Source: Vulcanimicrobiota bacterium
Lineage (GTDB): Bacteria; Vulcanimicrobiota; Vulcanimicrobiia; Eremiobacterales; Eremiobacteraceae
Direction: 5' to 3'
NCBI GenBank assembly: GCA_019232725.1
Contig: JAFANK010000365.1
Location: 1-7,972 of the forward strand
DNA length: 7,972 nucleotides
The notes below the pieces were generated by a model. That model searched no databases, was not told where the DNA came from, and was given only the letters and a program-made list of their open reading frames with translations. The position numbers and the translations under genes were made by a program. This document shows, piece by piece, positions 6,639-7,972 of the stretch. Each line of letters begins with the position of its first letter. The first letter of the stretch is position 1.

Positions 6639-7679
6639 CTAGGGTCTGGCCTTGGCGATCTTGTTCGCACCGCTTTCGACGAACCAGACATCGCCGTCAG
6701 GCCCCTTTGTAATGCCGATGGGCGCGCTGGACGCCGTTGGAATACGGAACTCGGTGATGAGACCAAGCGGTCCGATTCTCCCCACTTGGTTGATCCGGTT
6801 TTCGGTGAACCACACCTTTCCGTCTGGCCCTGCGGCGATGCCCCGGGCACCGCTTAAAGGCGAGGGAATAGGGTATTCCGTGATCGTGCCTGCCGGCGTG
6901 ATTTTGCCGATCTGGTTCGCCACCGTTTCGACAAACCAAATGTTCCCATCCGGCCCGCGCGTGAGAGCGGAGCTCAGACCGCTCGATGCTGTCGGAACCG
7001 GGAACTCCATGACAGCGCCTGACGTCGTTATTCTGCCAATCTCATTCGTCTCGGTTTCGATAAACCATAGGTTGTTATCAGCACCTGCGACGATGTGGCC
7101 CAGCCCCACTTCTGCGGTCGAGGAGATGGGATAGGTGGCAGATATGCTGCCGCCCGTCGTTAGCACGACGATATCCGAGACGTCGTGGTGGCAGTGCTTG
7201 CCACAACCCGTCGTGTGATTTTCGGTAAGCCAGAGATTCCCATCCGGCCCCGATGCGATGCCCTGGAATTCTTGAGGGCCAAGACTAAATTCTGTGATGG
7301 TTCCGGCCGTCGTGATCCGCCCAACTTGATCGTTGCCATGAACGAACCATAGGTTGCCGTCAGGCCCGACCGTGATAGCAGACGGGCTCACTGCCGTGTC
7401 GTGAAACTCAGAGAATACGCCGCTAGTGCTCACTTTGCCGATGTTGCCGGCAGCAGTTTCTGTAAACCAAAGATCACCATCTGGGCCTGCCGCAATATCG
7501 AGCGTGCCGCTGGATACTGTCGGGATATGGTATTCGATGGCTGACAGTTGCAATGATGCCGCACCGAGCGGTTGGGGCGTATGCGTGACTATTGGGGCGC
7601 CTGAATTTGAACAGCCGAGATACGTCATCATCACCAGGCAAAAGAACAAGCCGACGCCCACGATCCATCGCTGTGACAT
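6639..7679 (-). CDS. Vgb-like seven-bladed beta-propeller lipoprotein candidate
   Basis: The 346-residue protein starts with a signal sequence: a hydrophobic stretch at about 6-21, then LGC with Cys23 as possible lipidation site (Tyr at -3 is unusual for a lipobox). Seven repeats of about 40 residues follow, each with GPDG--WF-E or a variant (near 65, 105, 144, 199, 242, 284, 327), usually followed by IG-I---G---EF. This is the beta-propeller pattern of the virginiamycin B lyase family. The true lyase needs a catalytic His in its C-terminal half; here no His occurs after residue 195, so antibiotic lyase activity is unlikely. Blade 3 carries an insertion with CGKHCHH at 159-165, a possible metal site or CX3CH heme motif. 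The start is well supported by AGGAGG 8 nt upstream. A near-identical gene ends just upstream in tandem. It is likely an exported binding or scaffold protein; its role is unknown. It may be controlled by the convergent SARP-type regulator through the sites in its upstream region. Confidence 0.9.
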   Translation of the reverse strand: MSQRWIVGVGLFFCLVMMTYLGCSNSGAPIVTHTPQPLGAASLQLSAIEYHIPTVSSGTLDIAAGPDGDLWFTETAAGNIGKVSTSGVFSEFHDTAVSPSAITVGPDGNLWFVHGNDQVGRITTAGTITEFSLGPQEFQGIASGPDGNLWLTENHTTGCGKHCHHDVSDIVVLTTGGSISATYPISSTAEVGLGHIVAGADNNLWFIETETNEIGRITTSGAVMEFPVPTASSGLSSALTRGPDGNIWFVETVANQIGKITPAGTITEYPIPSPLSGARGIAAGPDGKVWFTENRINQVGRIGPLGLITEFRIPTASSAPIGITKGPDGDVWFVESGANKIAKARP

Positions 7680-7687
7680 TATTGAGC

Positions 7688-7693
7688 CCTCCT
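7688..7693 (-). promoter_or_regulatory. Strong ribosome binding site of the Vgb-like gene
   Basis: AGGAGG on the minus strand lies 8 nt before the ATG at 7679. It fixes the start and is by far the best Shine-Dalgarno in the window, suggesting efficient translation once the gene is transcribed. Confidence 0.85.
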
Positions 7694-7728
7694 GAAAGAC
7701 TAGGATGGCTCAAGCCTACGTCGCATCG

Positions 7729-7745
7729 GTAAACGAGGCGTAAAA
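7729..7745 (+). promoter_or_regulatory. Candidate SARP operator B: GTAAACG-AGG-CGTAAAA
   Basis: This second copy of the motif reads on the plus strand, as heptamers GGTAAAC - GAGG - CGTAAAA with 11-bp period. It lies 50-66 nt upstream of the Vgb-like ATG but points away from that gene. It shares the flank CGCATCG with operator A. Together with site C it forms an inward-facing pair separated by 42 bp. Confidence 0.5.
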
Positions 7746-7787
7746 GCTCACAGGCCTGCTTAGCCTCAGACGAGAGTTCGAATACGT

Positions 7788-7804
7788 TTTTACGTTGCGT
7801 TTAC
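7788..7804 (-). promoter_or_regulatory. Candidate SARP operator C: GTAAACG-CAA-CGTAAAA
   Basis: The third copy reads on the minus strand as CGTAAAC - GCAA - CGTAAAA, the most regular of the three direct repeats. It points towards the Vgb-like gene, 108 nt upstream of its ATG. It is the copy best placed to activate that gene, although no clear -10 is visible downstream of it. Confidence 0.55.
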
Positions 7805-7837
7805 GCCGGGGTCTGCGCGACCACCGGCACACTGGAA

Positions 7838-7875
7838 AGCGGTAGACGCGCAGCTTAAACTGCGCGTCTACTGCT
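7838..7875 (-). terminator. Long hairpin after the second Vgb-like gene
   Basis: GTAGACGCGCAG (7842-7853) and CTGCGCGTCTAC (7860-7871) are perfect 12-bp arms around a 6-nt loop. The stem extends to 16 bp (7838-7853 / 7860-7875) with one mismatch. It begins 10 nt after the stop of the partial Vgb-like gene, so it fits a terminator for that minus-strand gene. The T-run after it is only TT. It has the same position and size as the hairpin after the first copy and shares GACGCGCAGC next to the loop. Confidence 0.7.
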
Positions 7876-7885
7876 GAGCCGCTCC

Positions 7886-7972
7886 CTAGGGCTTGAACTT
7901 GCCGATCTTGTTGGCACCGCTTTCAGCGAACCAAACGTCGCCGTCTGGGCCTTTGGTGATTCCAATTGGCGC
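7886..7972 (-). CDS. Second Vgb-like beta-propeller protein (3' end only)
   Basis: Only the last 28 codons and the TAG stop (7886-7888) lie in the window; the gene begins beyond the right edge. The visible tail contains one blade, ITKGPDGDVWFAESGANKIG, and is identical to the end of the first Vgb-like protein at 24 of 28 positions. It is therefore a tandem paralogue with a repeat unit of about 1.25 kb, transcribed in the same direction. The hairpin 10 nt beyond its stop probably ends its transcript, so the two copies may be separate transcription units. Confidence 0.88.
   Translation of the reverse strand, partial: APIGITKGPDGDVWFAESGANKIGKFKP

Noticed and set aside
6372..6857. 161-codon plus-strand frame spanning the regulator end and the Vgb-like gene
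   Set aside because: It crosses two well-supported genes in wrong frames and overlaps the hairpin; no sensible domain pattern.
6639..7679. Annotation as virginiamycin B lyase (antibiotic resistance)
   Set aside because: The fold matches, but the C-terminal-half histidine needed for catalysis is absent and a secretion signal is present, so the resistance function is not supported.
7751..7758. Palindrome CAGGCCTG between operators B and C
   Set aside because: An 8-bp palindrome is expected by chance in a sequence of this size and has no supporting second copy.

Overview
This window looks like chromosomal DNA from a GC-rich, poorly characterised environmental bacterium. It combines PDZ/multi-TM/GAF receptor-like proteins, a large SARP/BTAD-AAA-TPR regulator and tandem lipoprotein-like beta-propellers of the virginiamycin-B-lyase (Vgb) fold. 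From memory this mix recalls Candidatus Eremiobacteraeota (WPS-2) and relatives, but that is an inference and no rRNA or marker gene is present. I see no tRNA, rRNA, CRISPR array, insertion sequence or phage gene.

Left part (1-3000, minus strand): two paralogous membrane proteins are arranged as an operon. The upstream gene (1207-3000) is complete: an N-terminal TM anchor, an extracytoplasmic PDZ domain, about nine more TM helices and a C-terminal GAF-like domain. The downstream gene (start at 1193) runs off the left edge; it shares the same PDZ and TM plan. Both carry the segment HRVIDVRFV-SR-LV(Y/F)G known from ComP-like sensor kinases, but no kinase domain is seen in the complete one.

Middle (3001-3517): a divergent intergenic region. 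It holds one small probable minus-strand gene (3120-3311), a pair of CATATGC repeats upstream of the receptor operon, and a cluster of inverted repeats around a direct-repeat operator in front of the regulator gene.

Right part: the plus-strand regulator (3518-6613, 1031 aa) converges on a minus-strand, seven-bladed Vgb-like lipoprotein candidate (6639-7679). The 3' end of a second, near-identical Vgb-like gene follows (7886 to the right edge). Each Vgb-like gene is followed at the same distance by a long hairpin. The first of these hairpins contains the last codons of the regulator, and its loop contains the regulator's stop codon.

Most interesting signal: GTAAACG-N3-CGTAAAA occurs three times, and only in intergenic DNA. 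One copy lies just upstream of the regulator and two, in opposite orientation, lie between the two Vgb-like genes. Written as heptamers it is (N)GTAAAC-N4-CGTAAAA, a direct repeat with 11-bp period, which is the layout recognised by SARP-family regulators. I infer that the regulator at 3518 binds these sites and controls itself and the Vgb-like exported proteins: a candidate undescribed SARP/beta-propeller regulon.
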